DNA of 64,000 nt. It comes from Hippopus hippopus. Its lineage: Eukaryota; Mollusca; Bivalvia; Cardiida; Cardiidae. This document shows positions 1-10,648 of the stretch, in pieces (position 1 is the stretch's first letter; each line of letters begins with the position of its first letter). The stretch spans positions 8,576,412-8,640,411 of the forward strand of contig OX328108.1 of NCBI GenBank assembly GCA_946811185.2, given 5' to 3'. The notes under the pieces were generated by a model. The model ran no database searches. It was not told the DNA's origin and saw only the letters and a program-made list of their open reading frames with translations. The position numbers and the translations under genes were made by a program.

Positions 1-292
1 CGGAATGGGGTTTCATCATAACGAATTTGATCAAACTTAATCGATTGCATTTATTGCTATTCCATCTCAAACATAACAACCACTGAAAAATCTCGGTGAG
101 AAAAGGCCCTCCCTAGTTGTAGATCATGTTTCTTTGTGTAATCACAGGCACAAAGTAGTTTCCTAAGAAATATGTAACTTACATTCAGTTTCCACATATA
201 TCATCAAGTCAACACCAGAAACACATTTTAGAATATTCGTTCCACTTTTACCGATAAACAGTACAGCAGAAGTACTTTCTGTCTAACTTTTA
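1..292. other. AT-rich sequence, nothing recognised
   Basis: I see no ORF of note, no hairpin and no member of the repeat families found elsewhere in the window. Confidence 0.4.
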
Positions 293-1305
293 GAAGGAAC
301 TACTTTTGATATCATGACCCGGAAGCAGTTCGCAGCTGTACGACACCATATTGGTCCTAAAAGTGATATATAGCCTTTCGTGTAGAACCACTTGTACGTA
401 CACAGTGAGTTTCAGAATTGTTATACAATTTCAGCTTTGACTCATACAGGACAGAAACTAACGAAAACATATCAAGAGCAAGGTATTTATATTTAGAAAA
501 GAATAGATGAATATCCACCTTTATAACCAATATTCGCTGGTGTCTGACATTTGAGGTCGGAAAATGAATATAGAACTGTGCATCGTTTTTGTATTGTCTC
601 GGTTTCCGGATTCATTTCATGGCGATAGATTTACGTCTTTACGTTTGATTGTAAACTTAGGTGAAAATTGACTAAGCTTGTAGCATTTTGCGACAATCTA
701 ACGGTTTTCCAATCCCAGTTACCTTTTTTTTTTTACAGACAAAAATAGATATGAATTATACCTATAAATCAAATTATGAAAGTAAATCTCTTAGAGCCGG
801 TATTTAAATATACGCAATTTCGTATTTTTTTTCTTGTCTTAATATCCTTCATTTGTTTCTGTTATATCAACACATAGCATACTTTCTGTAACCTGTGGTG
901 TCCTTTGCGAAAAGTGTGGACTAAGATCAGAGTGCACGGATGTGCAGTCTGATCTTAGTCCACACTTTTCGAGACCCAACCAAGTTCTTCAGTTTTTGAA
1001 TACCCTTTCAAACTCAGTAAGTAGGTCTAAAATCATGTTTTGTTTCCATGGTTATTCTATTCAAGCACGACAAAGGTGAAGTCAGCGAATTCAATGAAAT
1101 GGCCCAGTCTACGTTATTAACAGACCTATTCGTGCAATAAAGTTTGTAATTCCAAGACATCGCTTGTTCAACCATAGACGTAAGGTATTTCATACTTTCA
1201 TGCAGCCTGTCTACGCAGATAAATCTGTTCCCCGAAATGGACGCGTTTTTGTTTATTTTTTTTTATTTCATCTGTTTCTTTGTTTGTTTATTTGTCTGTG
1301 TTGTT
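293..1305 (+). repeat. 1-kb direct duplication, copy 1
   Basis: This block is repeated at 1411-2395 in the same order and orientation. Shared landmarks include GGAAGCAGTTC, CACCTTTATAACCAATATTCG or close variants, the hairpin at 908-971, and a T-rich tail ending TTTGTCTGTGTTGTT. The copies differ by many substitutions and small indels, so the duplication is not recent. No protein is recognisable in either copy. Confidence 0.85.
908..971. repeat. Hairpin related to family B core
   Basis: The arms run from CGAAAAGTGTGGACTAAGAT to its complement, around a short GGA loop. The core GATCAGACTGCAC/GTGCAGTCTGATC is that of family B, but both arms carry the same departure (GTGTGGACTAAG instead of GTGTAGATCAAG), so pairing is kept. 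Confidence 0.7.
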
Positions 1306-1410
1306 CCAAAAATGTCAATTTAACAACAGATACACATTCTGGATCTGTCATTTTATTTTCTTTTTTCTGATAAGATAGTGCAAGAGAAGCATTTGGTGTC
1401 CATTTTTCAA

Positions 1411-2395
1411 ACGGGACTTCTTATGATACTACGACACGGAAGCAGTTCACAGTTGTGCGACACCATAAGGGACCTAAAAGTGATTTGCAGCCATCGTGTT
1501 TGACAACATACTGGCGTCAAATATTGTTAAACAATATATTTTTACAGGTTAGAATCTAACAAAAACATCTCAAGGACAAGCAATTGAAATTTAGAAAAAA
1601 AAAAGAATAGATAAATATCCACCTTTGTTACCAATATTCGCTGGTGTTTGACATTTGCGGTTGAGATTGAAAATAGAACTGTGCATTGTTTTTGTATTGT
1701 CTCGGTTCCGAATTCATTTCATGACGATAGATTTACGTCTTCACGTTTGGTTGGAAATGACTTGACTTGTAGCATTTTGCGACGATTTAATATCTTTCCC
1801 ATCTCAGTTACCTTTTTTTTCGCAGACAAAACTAGATATGAATTATATCTATAAATCAATTTATGAAAGTAAATCTCTTAGAGCCGGTATGTAAATATAC
1901 CTAATTTCGTATTTTTTCTTGTCCCAATATCCTTCACTTGTTCCTGTCGTATCAATCCATAACATACCTGTGATGTCCTTTGCGAAATGTGTGGACTAGG
2001 ATCAGACTGCACAGATGTGCAGTCTGATCTTGGTCAATACTTTTCGAGATTCAGCCAAGTTCTTTATTTCATAAATCCCCTTTCAAACTCAGTAATTAAG
2101 TCTGAAAAGGTTTTTTTATTTCCATGGTTGTTCTACTCCAGCACGACAAAGGTGAAGGTGAAGTCAACGTATTCAATGCAATGGCCAGGTCTACGTTATT
2201 AACTGACTTATTCGTGCAATAAAGTTTGTAATTTCTACACATCGCTTGTTCAACCATAGACGCAAGATATTTCATACTTTCATGCAGCCTGTCTACGCAT
2301 ACAAATCTGTTCCCCGAAATGGACGCGTTTTTATATATTTTATTTATTTATTTGTTTCTTTGCTTGTTTATTTGTCTGTGTTGTTGTTAATGTTG
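1411..2395 (+). repeat. 1-kb direct duplication, copy 2
   Basis: Second unit of the duplication at 293-1305, separated from it by a 105-bp spacer. It ends in a run of TTTA/TTTG and then a TGTTGTT-rich stretch to about 2415. Confidence 0.85.
1982..2050. repeat. Hairpin related to family B core (duplicate)
   Basis: Counterpart of the hairpin at 908-971 in the second duplication unit. The arms are less perfect: the right arm reads CTTGGTCAATACTTTTCG. Confidence 0.65.
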
Positions 2396-2515
2396 TTGTT
2401 TTTGTTGCTAATTTCATAACGAAACCAGATTATTTTTCACCAAGTTTAGATTTCTTTACAAAAACTTACAATTGACGATCGCCTGCATGATGATACTTCG
2501 CAGCCAGGCGCTCAT

Positions 2516-2586
2516 GCGGACAGTGTGTGTAAGATCAGACTAAACATATAGTCTGATCTTAGATCTACACTCTCCCATACGATAAA
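2516..2586. repeat. Family B hairpin fragment
   Basis: GCGGACAGTGTGTGTAAGAT, the dyad ATCAGACTAAACATATAGTCTGAT, then ATCTACACTCTCCCATA match the core of family B without its TTAA ends. The region 2396-2515 around it has no other feature. Confidence 0.6.
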
Positions 2587-2738
2587 ACATTTTCTGTGAA
2601 GCGAAGTTCGAAACCGCAAACATTTTGTCCATTACTAATTACTGGAAATTACCATTTATTTCATTTCGCAATATAAATAATCAAACTAAGATATTGACTA
2701 AACTGCAAGTCGAAAATCACTGTCGATGTCACATGTAT

Positions 2739-3032
2739 CGGCGTAGACGACTACGCTGGCTTTTGACCAACTTTTTCATACTGATATACTTGGGTGAATA
2801 AATAGTAATTTGCTATTGGTCAAAAACGTTGAAATTTTAATTCTGCGCCCCTCCCCCTATGGACCTATCTGCAGCAATATACAACAATATGACAACAAAA
2901 TATAAGCATTGCTACCGCTAATTTTTTTTTCAGCGTTACCCTAAAAACCATTACTGGATATCTACTGTACTTGTGTTTTCAAATACAAATATACATCAAT
3001 TTTAGCAGCAACAGCTCCTTTTCCAACGATGA
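2739..3032 (-). repeat. Dispersed repeat family L
   Basis: Motifs CTACGCTGGCTTTTGAC, GAATAAATAGTAATTTGC, AAGCATTGCTACCGCTAA and AGCAGCAACAGCTCC recur in the same order at 63620-64000 and inverted at 36640-37030, with a partial copy near 61930. It is a degraded dispersed repeat about 300-400 bp long. No terminal repeats or coding capacity are visible. Confidence 0.55.
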
Positions 3033-3061
3033 GCTGGATAATCATCTAATCTTGTAAAAAT

Positions 3062-3328
3062 ATGAGCCATATTCTGTGAAAAGCGGGCTTAATGTATCTC
3101 CGTGATGCATGATACCATGCAAGTCTTCACATAATTCTACAGCCCTAAAACTCTTTTTGTATAACAATCTACTTAATCGTAAAGTATGCTGGTCTTTTGA
3201 CATGCAGAAAATTGACTACCTGCTAAAAGTTTCAACCAAAGTCAGCCTGCGCGGACAGCTTAGGTTGACCTGGGTTATACTTTGTTCAAGACCACATAGC
3301 CCCAACTTTCACAGGGCTTGGCTCATGT
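3062..3328 (-). mobile_element. Family C MITE
   Basis: The element is bounded by inverted ends of the type TGAGCCATGCTCTGTGAAAA. Consensus order: left end with AATGCATC; hairpin around CCTGCGC; CATGCAGAAAATTGACC; TAACAACCGACTGAATCATG; GGATCCATAATTATG; right end. The family has no ORF and is presumed non-autonomous. Here the hairpin has decayed (CCTGCGCGGACAGCTTAGG). Confidence 0.75.
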
Positions 3329-3402
3329 CTAATTAAAAATTTCACCATTCAAGAACATGCAAAGCATTGAGGAAAAAGAGGAAATTACTTCTGATTGCTT
3401 TT

Positions 3403-3449
3403 CGTTTTTTCAATATTCATATTCCAGTACCTCTTCCGCCGTCTATCTG
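3403..3449 (+). repeat. Family K fragment
   Basis: TTCAATATTCATATTCCAGT followed by CCTCTTCCGCCGTCTATCT is repeated in inverted orientation near 34410-34455 and 36485-36530. Confidence 0.5.
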
Positions 3450-3490
3450 TTTTAAAAAAATATTTCCTGCCAAAAAAAGTAATACTTATC

Positions 3491-3968
3491 ATTTCATTTT
3501 TTTCGGTAGTTATCGAGAAATAACGATGAAATATTGGTTGATATTTTATGGTTATGACCAGTGAAATTTACCGATTTCATATTTTCTAACTCTTCAATTA
3601 AAGGCGAAAACAGCAGTTCCCGCGCACTAGTTACCTACGTAAACAGTGCGTGCCATTCAACCAGACGGAAATACGATGCAATTTACGCGCATTTACCCTA
3701 CATTTCTAGCGCTTTATGTAATATTGTAATGCGTTGTTAAGTGGGGGAAGGTACACCACGGGGAATTACTTCAAATCGACAGTACTGGATTTTGACGAAA
3801 GTCCCAACAAAAAAGGGGTTAGAAGCATGACAAAAATAGATTATTTGTTGTTTTTTTTTTTCGGTGAAAGATCTACATTTATTTCACGAGTGAAAATATT
3901 ACCGTTGATGTTCACTCGATGAAATAAATTTCGCTCTTTCACCGAAAAAAGAAAAATCCTCTATGTAT
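3491..3968 (+). mobile_element. Family F element
   Basis: This is the first of five copies. It begins ATTTCATTTTTTTCGGTAGT; the middle has ACAGTGCGTGCCATTCAACC, GTAATATTGTAATGCG and GGAAGGTACACCACGGGGAA. It ends in a palindromic domain: GGTGAAAGATCTACATTTAT is mirrored by AAATTTCGCTCTTTCACC around GAACATCA-type motifs. An internal AGAAGCATGA mirrors the 5' end. There is no ORF; it is non-autonomous and its superfamily is unresolved. Confidence 0.7.
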
Positions 3969-4160
3969 TACTCTTTTGGGCAAATTGTTACCGTATAAGT
4001 CACGGGCTGTGCGTCTTGGGAATTCGATCAGCGCTCAAATTGATTTAGCTGTCTATAAAAGGGACAATTAAAAAGTTTGTAGACATCAAATTTTTACAAT
4101 AATACTTTTTTAATTTGCTTACTCTTGAACAAATAAAGAAAACATCCCCCTTTTTGAGGG

Positions 4161-4353
4161 CTAAACCCTTTAACAGAAGACTCGTCAGATTTGAAAGCAT
4201 TTGCAGACAATAAATTGTATTTGTCTCATAGACTATGGGCTTTGTCTGTGAAAGGGTAGAAACCTTTGTGGGAAAAGGAGAAATTACTGTTAACCAGCAT
4301 TTCCTCCTTTTTCCACAATGTTTTCCTTATTTTTTGGGTCGGTAAAACTGCGC
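4161..4353 (+). mobile_element. Family A element, truncated, with C and A fragments after it
   Basis: It contains GAAAGCATTTGCAGAC and the hairpin TTTGTGGGAAAAGGAGAAAT to CCTCCTTTTTCCACAATGTT. The right TTAA end is missing. Directly after it, 4356-4420 is the 3' end of a family C element (CCCGGGTCGATAGTTTTTGC to CAGAGCATGCCTCAT), and 4458-4503 looks like a detached family A end (AGTCTAAAATTCTGTCG). Confidence 0.7.
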
Positions 4354-4503
4354 ACGTTGACCCGGGTCGATAGTTTTTGCAGATGCATTAAGCTCCCTTT
4401 TCACAGAGCATGCCTCATATGTTGTCATGTTCTTTAGGGTCATTGTTTAGTGAACGGTTAGATTGGAAGAGTCTAAAATTCTGTCGCCTAGTACAGGATT
4501 AAA

Positions 4504-4843
4504 AACAGAGGAAAACATCAAGTCCACATGGTCGATAATTAGACCAATTTTTCGAGTAAAAAAGGACACGCAAACCATATCTGTACAATAGACAACACGG
4601 ATAATAGCTTTCAGATGCCGCTCTAATTTATCTTTTGTGACACAATTCTGTTTTCTTGTTGCTGAAAAGCATTAGTACAATTAACATTGATAACTATCAA
4701 TCGCGATACACGCTAGGGTACATGTATCATAAATGTCCTTCATTTTTATGACAAAATATTTGTCTCCACAAAATCTATGAAGACTATTGTAAATCAAACA
4801 TGTCTGGATTTGAAGTTAATCGTTTGAGAAGGACTGAAAATAT
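4504..4843. other. No feature recognised
   Basis: AT-rich, no ORF of interest and no family match. Confidence 0.35.
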
Positions 4844-5098
4844 ATGAACCATGCTCTGAGAAGAGGGTTTTAATAAACTTCCGTGATGCATTTTACCAAA
4901 CATGTCATTATATAATTATGGATCGATAAAATCCATTTTTTATAACAAATGGCTAAACTCTGAAATAGAATGTCCTTGGAAATACAGAAAAGAATATCAA
5001 AAGCAAAATGTTTGACCCAGGTCAGCCTGCGGGGTCTGCGTAGGCTGACCTGGGTCGATACAATGCATTAAAATCCTTTTTCACAGAGTACGGCTCAT
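4844..5098 (-). mobile_element. Family C MITE
   Basis: It runs from TGAACCATGCTCTGAGAAGA to TCACAGAGTACGGCTCA. The hairpin is CAGGTCAGCCTGCGGGG with TCTGCGTAGGCTGACCTG. The next 240 bp (5099-5334) hold only ATG/GAT-rich simple sequence. Confidence 0.75.
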
Positions 5099-5334
5099 TT
5101 GTTACACTGATATTTTCCTGGTACATCATTGAAGAAAAGGGTGCATAACGTATTTCCTCTGTATCATGATAATAACATTTAATCCTAATGATGACAAGCA
5201 GAAATGATGATACTTGATGATTATAATGATGCTCATGAAGATGATTTTATCATAATTGTTGTATAGGTATTTTGAGTTGGTGGTCTTTATTTAAAAACTG
5301 CTTGATAGATTGATTACCCTGACTTTATATAATT

Positions 5335-5594
5335 GGCTTGCAACACGCGAAAAGGGGCATTCGGACATTTGCGTAAAGTGTCGTCTCGGATTAGCCTGCG
5401 CAGTCCGCGCAGGCTAATCCGAGACGGCACTTTACGACTACATTAGATTTTGTGCTACAGTAGACTTGTGCAAAACAGAAAATTACATAAAAACGGAAAG
5501 TGTCGTTTCGGATTAGCCTGCGCAGACTGCGCAGGCTGATCCGAGAAGACACTTTACGCAAATGTCCGAATGCCCTTTTTCGCGTGTTGCAGAC
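5335..5594 (+). mobile_element. Family D double-hairpin MITE
   Basis: The outer inverted repeats are GGCTTGCAACACGCGAAAAG and CTTTTTCGCGTGTTGCAGACC. Just inside each end is a separate hairpin built on GGATTAGCCTGCGCAGTCCG and its complement; the inner ends carry GTAAAGTG. Four copies occur in the window, differing mainly in which arm says GATTAGCC or GATCAGCC. It has no coding capacity. Confidence 0.85.
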
Positions 5595-5641
5595 CATATA
5601 CATTCAAATACTACAGCTTCATAGAACAGTTCATCTCATAT

Positions 5642-5888
5642 ATGAGCCGCGCCCTGGCCAAAAGGCGTATAATGCATCTACGTGATGCATTATAACAAAA
5701 GCAGTCATCAACTAGTTATAGATCCTTAAAGTCCGTTTAATCTTACATTCGACTGAATAATGAGGTATACGGTAATGGTCATTCGACATGCAGGAAATTT
5801 ATCAAAAGCAAACAAATTGACCGAGGCTGACCTGGGTTGATACTTTTTGCACATGCATTAAACTCTCTTTTCACAGAGCATAGTCCAT
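5642..5888 (-). mobile_element. Family C MITE, hairpin arm lost
   Basis: The left end ATGAGCCGCGCCCTGG is followed by AATGCATCTACGTGATGCAT. The right end is TTTTCACAGAGCATAGTCC. One arm of the internal hairpin is deleted: only GAGGCTGACCTGGGTTGATA remains. Confidence 0.7.
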
Positions 5889-5927
5889 TTTCATTTAACG
5901 CAGATCCGAGTTCTGTAGGTCGTAACA

Positions 5928-6120
5928 CTTACACCTTTTCCCAAACAACGCATTCTTGACTCTTGAGCACGAATGAACCACAGCTCTCCGATATACTAGA
6001 AATCATTGTGGGTAAAGGAGAAAATGCTGCTTACCAGCATTTTCTCCTTTTCCCACAATGGTTTCACAAGCCTTCTCCTTCGGGTCGTTAAAACATGGCA
6101 TTGTGTGGTAAGGGGTTTAA
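5928..6120 (+). mobile_element. Family A hairpin element
   Basis: The central palindrome at 6001-6066 is ATTGTGGGTAAAGGAGAAAA and its complement around GCTGCTTACCAGC. The right end GTGTGGTAAGGGGTTTAA approximates the TGGTAAAGGGTTAA end of the family. Confidence 0.7.
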
Positions 6121-6290
6121 AGCAGTCATGACGAAACTTGCGTGTATGAGTATAAAAATACTTGTAATTATTTGAAAGCTTTTACCATAGATAGTTTCAT
6201 GAATTCTATAAGTTTTTACAACTATCTCTTTTCTGTTCCAGTCTACTTACAACACATGTCGAACATCAAACATGTATCAAAGCCAGGTCT

Positions 6291-6347
6291 GATTGAATTT
6301 GCGTTTATTTATCGTCGCCACCGGTTGCCCATATGGGCGACGCCCTC

Positions 6348-6382
<35 letters not shown>

Positions 6383-6643
6383 TCCTCCTCATGGGAGATT
6401 AAACTACATTCATGTATATCAATATGAGGGGAAAAAAACACCCACACCATCCTAAGTTACGCCTGCTTCTTTAACGTTCTCGGTGTATAGCACCGTCACA
6501 CGGGATCTCGCTTTAACGTCTCATCCGAAAGACTATTAGTAATTTTAGATGGCCAGCCGTGGGGCTCAAATCCACACCCTCAAGTGGCCCAAGACTTGAT
6601 GTTTACAAGCCTACGCTCTACCACCTGAGCTATGCGGACTGAT
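6291..6643 (-). mobile_element. S1 SINE (tRNA-derived)
   Basis: Read on the minus strand it has a tRNA-like head (GCATAGCTCAGGTGGTAGAG and a degraded GGGTGTGGATTTGAGCCCC B-box), a body with ATAGTCTTTCGGATGAGACG and CCGTGTGACGGTGCTATACA, and a tail GCAAATTCAATC. Part of the body has been replaced by the TTTA microsatellite at 6348-6383. Confidence 0.8.
6348..6383 (+). repeat. (TTTA)n microsatellite inside an S1 SINE
   Basis: About nine uninterrupted TTTA units sit where other S1 copies have GAAGGCTGTTAGT. The short ORF across it is an artefact. Confidence 0.9.
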
Positions 6644-6942
6644 CTAAAGCAAATGTCCCGAGACGCATACATACATATTTTAGAATGGCCCTGTCAATAG
6701 CATTAACGAAAACAAATCGTTGGCCCTGGCGCATGAATAAATAAAACACCAAGATGGATTAGCGTGACTAAATATTGTATTCGACCGAATCATGAAAACT
6801 AATTTTTGTTCTGCAGACGGCAAGACGTATCTCTTCACGCAATGTTTAAAGAATTTCACTTACACGCCGACAAAGTTGATTAACCTCTGTCGTGGCATAC
6901 TAAAATGTTTCCGAGCATGTTGACCAAACAGGCATGAGATCT

Positions 6943-7246
6943 GTATGTTTGTTTGTTCGGTATTTATAGGCTTTTTCAACATTATTTTAGTTATATCGCA
7001 GCGGCCAGTGCATCTATCCATGCTTTCACCTAGTTTCTTTCACCGGTACTTTGCACAATACTCTTCCCCAGCCACAGGCTAATGTCCAACATTACCATCG
7101 TCGCACAACGGTCAGCGGTGACAGAGCAATGGATTCTGTCGCGATGAGTATTACCAATCCTAAGAAAGAAACTGGCCAAGCTGAGGATTCGAACCAACGA
7201 CCTCTCAAGTTCTGAACGTTATCGACTGAGCTACTGGGCTCGGCTG
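6943..7246 (-). mobile_element. S2 SINE (tRNA-derived)
   Basis: On the minus strand: head with a GTAGCTCAGTCGATAAC-type A-box and GGTTCGAATCC-type B-box, then AATTTCTTTCC, ATGACTATC or related, a GACAGAATCC block, GGAAAGCATGGATAGATGCA, CACTGGCCGCTGCGATATAA, and a 3' tail. Ten or so S2 copies or pieces occur in the window. Confidence 0.8.
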
Positions 7247-7649
7247 TGAGGCATCTAGGGCTTCAAAAGAAAACAGTCTAAACAATAACGCAATTTACGA
7301 GTAATGAAGGAATTCCAACAACTATTTGCTCAGCTCTCGTACAAAGAAAAACACTAAGTGACATGATTCTATTCAAGTTGCCTTGAAACTGCAATCATCG
7401 CACAATTTCCATTGCCTAAAATCATGTATTACAATGACTTATAGTATGCAAGAATTCGTGGATATTTACTTCCCTACAGGGTGCTCGGGGTGGTAGGGTA
7501 GGGTGGGGTGGGGGAGGGGGGGGGCGTACCTAAGTGGCCCGAGTGTGAAATTTATTCTGCAAGAATCTCTGTACGATTCCTGCTGGCATCGCTGGTCAAG
7601 GGGAATGCCCTATGGTATGGCATTGCTCTATTTCAAACAAACCAGTGTT
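7247..7649. other. No gene; G-rich run at 7487-7529
   Basis: The run is GGGTGGTAGGGTAGGGTGGG followed by more G-tracts. It could form a G-quadruplex on the plus strand. Otherwise I see nothing here. Confidence 0.4.
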
Positions 7650-7954
7650 TTAAGTCTTTACTAAACAACCAAATTTTAGACTGGTCTAAATTGAAAGTAT
7701 TTGCAGACGACAAATTAAATGTGACTCAAAAACTGAAAGCGGGTAAACGAGAAAATGTTTTTTTTCATATAATAGACATCACTTAGAAAAGAAGAAAATT
7801 TCGGGGACAAGCATTGTCTCCTTTTCCCACAATGTTTTTCACCCTTTTAAATGCAAATTACATCGTTCTAGCTACGCTCGTATATTTAATTTGTCGTCTG
7901 CAAGTGTTTTCAGTATTGGAAAGTCTGAAGTTTCGTCGTCTGTTAAAGGGTTCA
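7650..7954 (+). mobile_element. Family A element, rearranged centre
   Basis: The left part is CTTTACTAAACAACCAAATT to GCAGACGACAAATTAAATGT. The right part is AATTTGTCGTCTGCAAGTGT to TCGTCTGTTAAAGGGTTCAA. The hairpin is damaged by an expansion around 7740-7830. Confidence 0.65.
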
Positions 7955-8117
7955 ACAGGACCTCTTCATCTATTTTTTCTTATCAATTTTAGTGCATTGT
8001 GGGCAAAATAAATTGACGTTTTTCAGTCTACAGAATGGACCAAAGTACTCTATTTCCAAGACATATTTATATGTTTTAGAATACCCGTTGAATACCTAGG
8101 GTTGAGCCTAAATCAGG

Positions 8118-8312
8118 GTCCGTATATTTACAAACCATTCTTAAGAATATTCATTGTCTTATTCTGAAAAATTTTCCATATTTGAAAGTAACACAACTTC
8201 TGCTTGGCTAAACCAAATGGTTTAGCCAATCAGAAGTTGAGTTACTTTCTATATCCAGAATTAGATAAATAAAGAATGGTCTAGACAATGGTTGGTAAAT
8301 ACGGTCCCTGGC
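8118..8312. mobile_element. Family G palindromic MITE
   Basis: The centre TTGGCTAAACCAAATGGTTT is flanked by ACTTCTG/CAGAAGT and AAAGTAAC/GTTACTTT. The outer ends GGTCCGTATATTTACAAACC and GGTTGGTAAATACGGTCCC are inverted. The whole element is one long imperfect inverted repeat, with a CCAAT-box-like ATTGG at the centre in many copies. Confidence 0.8.
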
Positions 8313-8422
8313 TTCATCTTCTGTGTTGTCTGATCTCGTATTTCAGCAAAATCATATAATATCAACTTTTGGAAAAAAATAAAATGAACGAATCTCTCAG
8401 AAGACAAAGTCATTTCTCGGAC

Positions 8423-8648
8423 CTAACTCTTTACCACACCATAAAATTTTCGACTCTTCTATACTGAAAGCAGGGAACAAATTACATGTAGCTGAAATCA
8501 AAGTATTGCCTTTAAATGTGTAAAAAAAACTAAGTGAGAAAGGGAAAAAATGCTGGTAAGCAGCATTTTCTCCTTTTCCCACAATGTCTTCAAAATCATC
8601 TTCCTCAGGGTCGTTAAAAGTCGGGATAGTTTGGTATATGGTTAGATA
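8423..8648 (+). mobile_element. Family A hairpin element
   Basis: The ends are CTAACTCTTTACCACACCAT and TTTGGTATATGGTTAG, both one base away from TTAA. The palindrome is AAAATGCTGGTAAGCAGCAT with its continuation TTTCTCCTTTTCCCACAATG. Confidence 0.75.
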
Positions 8649-9067
8649 TCTCTCCGTCTACAGATTTGGAACAGAAAAATAATTTCGTCTTTGGCGTTCT
8701 TGTCTGATGCGCAGCTGTTAACAATGGCGGTGGAGTAACTTTTTAAATCAATTCTATTTCCGGTCGGCGATACAGGTCACTTTATCTTATGATGCCGGGC
8801 GGAAGTTACGGAAATAAACATTTCATTTCATTTTATAACATCAAAGGGCCATATAAAGTGATTACAGAAACTAGAAAGAAGTCAGCCTCGTGCGAAAGAA
8901 GTGCCATGCCAAAGAAAAAGTCATTACAAGAAAAGAAAATTAATATCCGGAGTACCTATTTTGCGGTTCAACAAATTGTGGGAAAGATCTAAGAATGATT
9001 CAATCGGTATTGTTTGTATTTTGTTCTTAATTGATCTCATCATTTGATACTGACTTACTCAAACAGA
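8649..9067. other. No feature recognised
   Basis: The 67-codon ORF at 8789-8992 (+) is lysine-rich, has no recognisable domain and starts without context. I do not call it a gene. Confidence 0.35.
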
Positions 9068-9160
9068 CAGGCGGAGGGCCCTGCAATGGCTCAGTGGTAA
9101 AGTGCGGGGTTCGTAACCTGAAGGCCCAAAGTTCGAGCAGCACTGGAAGCGCTTTCCTGG
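9068..9160 (+). repeat. tRNA-like (SINE head) fragment
   Basis: AATGGCTCAGTGGTAAAGTG resembles a tRNA A-box and CAAAGTTCGAGCAGC a weak B-box, with suitable spacing. No acceptor stem closes, so I treat it as a decayed SINE rather than a tRNA gene. Confidence 0.35.
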
Positions 9161-9240
9161 GAAACAATATAACGCCTTTCATCTTAGCGTATAAACTATT
9201 TACCCCGCTTTTCTTTTCCGTTTAGTATATGAATGTTGAT

Positions 9241-9395
9241 AAATTCTTACTTGCTATAAAAGGACAGAAAACATTGTGGAAACAGGAGAAAATGCTGGAG
9301 ACCAGCATCTTCTCCTTTTTCCCATAATGTTTCCAAAAGCCTTTTTATCAAGGTAAATAAACACGGTATACATTGTATTTGGTAACGGGTTACAT
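9241..9395 (+). mobile_element. Family A element, left end lost
   Basis: The palindrome GAAAACATTGTGGAAACAGG to CTCCTTTTTCCCATAATGTT is followed by the right end TTTGGTAACGGGTTA. Confidence 0.65.
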
Positions 9396-9494
9396 GTTTG
9401 ATACTTATCCTTATCAATTTCATCATCAAATCGCAATTGAGACTCATTTCCGCTGGTCACGTGATTAAAAAAAAAAAGTCTGAGTTGGCAAGCT

Positions 9495-9788
9495 TTATTT
9501 GTTTGTTTGTTTGTTTGATGTTTAACGCTGTTTTCAACATTATTTAAGGCAGTACACTTATCTATTCTGGGTTTGTTTTACCAATACTTCGCGTAACGCT
9601 CTTCCCAAGCCATTTGCTGCTTTCCCACTTCAATGTCGTCGAAACCATGAACAGCAGTGAGAGAGGAATGAATCCTATCGCAATGGCTATCATCAATTCT
9701 CGGAAAGAAATTCGCCAACTTGGGGATTCGATTCAGCGGAAACCTGGCTATCAAGTCATGTACGCTACCGACTGCGATTCCGGGCTTA
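9495..9788 (-). mobile_element. S2 SINE
   Basis: The tail side starts with (TTTG)n at 9497-9520. The head is on the right (GGGGATTCGATTCAG, then CGCTACCGACTGCG). It lies next to the S3 SINE at 9802 in the same orientation. Confidence 0.7.
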
Positions 9789-9801
9789 GCGCTGACTTTC
9801 C

Positions 9802-10062
9802 TTTGTTTGTATTGGAGTCTAACGGCGTTTTAACAGCTTAGGTCATATCACAGCGATCAGTGCACCTACGCATATGTTTCTTGGCTTTGTCACACCAGTA
9901 CTGACACAACTTTCTTTCCAAGCCACTGACAACTTTTCTAACATGCATCCGAGGTGAGAGGCGAAAAAACGCAGGAAAGAAAGTTTTCCTCCACCAGGTA
10001 TATCGAACTCGCAACCACTACGCCATGAGCCAGACACGCTAACCACTGAGCTACCCGACAGG
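9802..10062 (-). mobile_element. S3 SINE (tRNA-derived)
   Basis: On the minus strand: GTAGCTCAGTGGTTAGCGTG (A-box), a GTTGCGAGTTCGATATACC B-box, then AAACTTTCTTTCC, GCCTCTCACCTCGG, AAAGTTGTGTCAGTACTGGT and GGTGCACTGATCGCTGTGAT. S3 shares its 3' body theme (GTACTGGT, AGGTGCACTG) with S2 but has a different head. Copies are also at 26242 (+) and 33530 (-). Confidence 0.75.
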
Positions 10063-10098
10063 TTATCTTTCCTAAAAATTATACCATGTCATTGAACT

Positions 10099-10362
10099 GC
10101 AGCATTTTCTCCTTTTTCACACAAAAGCCTTTTTATCAGCGTCGTTAAAACATGGTATTGTACTGATATGCGTAAAAGAATCTGTGTAGACCAACTTTAT
10201 GAACCCTTTACTAAACAATCCTGGGATTTAGCGACTTCAAGGAACAAGTTTTCTGAAAACATTGTGGAAAAAAGGAGAAAATGCTGATAAACAGTATTTT
10301 ATCCTCTCACCACGATGTTTTCTATCCTTTCAAAGACAAATCGCATCACATTTGATCTGTTA
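10099..10362 (+). mobile_element. Two family A fragments
   Basis: 10099-10172 is a right half (CAGCATTTTCTCCTTTTTCA to CGTTAAAACATGG). 10200-10362 is a left half with hairpin (ACCCTTTACTAAACAATCCT, then GAAAACATTGTGGAAAAAAG). The second is cut off by the C element that follows. Confidence 0.6.
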
Positions 10363-10369
10363 TTTGCGA

Positions 10370-10545
10370 ATGAGCCGTGCTTTGTGAAAATGGGGCTTAA
10401 TGCATCTGCAAAAAGTATCATCCCAGGTCAGCCTGCGCAGTCCGCGCAGGCTGACCTGGGTCGAAACTTTTTGAGGTTCTGTATGTCAAAGGACCTTGCA
10501 TCCTGGAGATGCATTAAGCCCCCTTTTGCCAGCGCATGACTCAAA
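10370..10545 (+). mobile_element. Family C MITE, internally deleted
   Basis: Both ends and a perfect hairpin are kept (CCCAGGTCAGCCTGCGCAGT and complement), but about 80 bp between CATGTCAAAGGACC and the right end are missing. It is the shortest C copy here. Confidence 0.8.
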
Positions 10546-10648
10546 TGGTTAAAATTTGGAGTAGGCTAAAGTACTTTCGTTTGGTTTAGCGTTAAATATC
10601 ATATAATGTCATTGAACTGTCGTTCAGTATTATCTAAGTACAATATAA

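Noticed and set aside
5099..5334. Possible Asp/Met coding in an ATG/GAT-rich stretch
   Set aside because: Short simple-sequence bias with stops in all frames.
7487..7529. G-rich run as a telomere-like or regulatory G-quadruplex
   Set aside because: Irregular single run without a repeating telomeric unit; quadruplex potential is possible but no function is indicated.
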